Below, piece after piece: positions 5,604-5,671 of a stretch of DNA of 5,671 bases. Position numbers and translations under genes: made by a program. Below the pieces are notes generated by a model. It had not been told where the DNA came from. It saw only the letters and a program-made list of their open reading frames with translations, and did not search any database. The stretch's first letter is position 1. Every line of letters starts with the position of its first letter. The DNA comes from Clostridiales bacterium (lineage in GTDB: Bacteria; Bacillota; Clostridia; Christensenellales; CAG-1252), in the NCBI GenBank assembly GCA_003445835.1, contig DMCI01000109.1, positions 1 to 5,671 of the forward strand, in the 5' to 3' direction.

Positions 5604-5640
5604 AAAATTAAAAAAGGCTGTTCCACGTAGAACAACCTTT
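5604..5640 (-). terminator. Intrinsic terminator containing parS site 2
   Basis: On the minus strand AAAGG and TGTTC pair with GAACA and CCTTT (5613-5617, 5619-5623, 5630-5634, 5636-5640). A U-G wobble joins the two halves, giving at least an 11-bp RNA stem, followed by TTTTTTAATTTT down to 5604. It would end transcription of a minus-strand gene lying beyond the right edge. The parS 16-mer forms the upper half of the stem and the loop. Confidence 0.7.
5619..5634. other. parS site 2 (one symmetry-breaking base)
   Basis: TGTTCCACGTAGAACA differs from the symmetric parS form TGTTCCACGTGGAACA only at 5629 (A for G), which changes the last base of the CACGTG core. ParB binding may be weaker than at sites 1 and 3. 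It lies 192 bases from site 1 and 37 bases from site 3 (start to start). Confidence 0.7.
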
Positions 5641-5655
5641 ACGTTCTTGCATTAA

Positions 5656-5671
5656 AGTTCCACGTGGAACA
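5656..5671. other. parS site 3 (at right edge)
   Basis: AGTTCCACGTGGAACA is identical to site 1 and shares two more A residues upstream, so 18 bases match. It ends exactly at the window edge; more sites may follow outside. Confidence 0.85.

Noticed and set aside
1..5671. tRNA, rRNA, CRISPR array, insertion sequence or prophage features
   Set aside because: No tRNA-like cloverleaf or CCA ends, no spaced direct repeats, no transposase or phage genes were seen; all coding space is filled by five housekeeping-type genes.

Overview
The window holds five genes, all on the minus strand. In order of transcription (right to left) they are an MTA/SAH nucleosidase (mtnN), S-ribosylhomocysteine lyase (luxS), adenine deaminase (ade), class I mannose-6-phosphate isomerase (manA) and the first 426 residues of a ComEC/Rec2 DNA-uptake channel that runs off the left edge. 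The gene set, the strong GGAGG-type ribosome binding sites, the consensus-like vegetative promoters and the roughly balanced base composition suggest a Gram-positive bacterium of the Bacillota, probably an uncultured Clostridia-like lineage. This placement is inference, not a proven assignment.

Layout from right to left. Positions 5365-5671 are a non-coding control region with three 16-bp ParB-binding (parS) sites, one of them forming the core of an intrinsic terminator for a gene beyond the right edge. The region also holds a doubtful 34-codon reading frame and a good promoter for mtnN. mtnN and luxS form a tight pair with one base between stop and start. The 245-bp gap 4021-4265 carries three DnaA-box-like 9-mers in 32 bp, small hairpins, an intrinsic terminator for the mtnN-luxS transcript, a 20-bp alternating purine-pyrimidine tract and the ade ribosome binding site. 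ade is followed by a 54-bp gap with a second good promoter that drives manA, and comEC starts one base after the manA stop.

How the genes work together: MtnN splits S-adenosylhomocysteine into adenine and S-ribosylhomocysteine. LuxS converts the latter into homocysteine and the AI-2 precursor DPD, and adenine deaminase converts adenine to hypoxanthine. The three neighbouring genes therefore handle both products of SAH breakdown. manA (sugar phosphate metabolism) and comEC (competence) are a separate unit with no obvious functional tie to them.

The most interesting signal is in the non-coding DNA. A cluster of three parS sites within 245 bp and a separate DnaA-box cluster about 1.2 kb away indicate an origin-proximal chromosomal position. 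All genes point away from the parS side, as expected if the origin lies to the right and transcription runs with the fork. No new enzyme system or mobile element is visible; the novelty, if any, is the overlap of chromosome-segregation sites with terminators and promoters.
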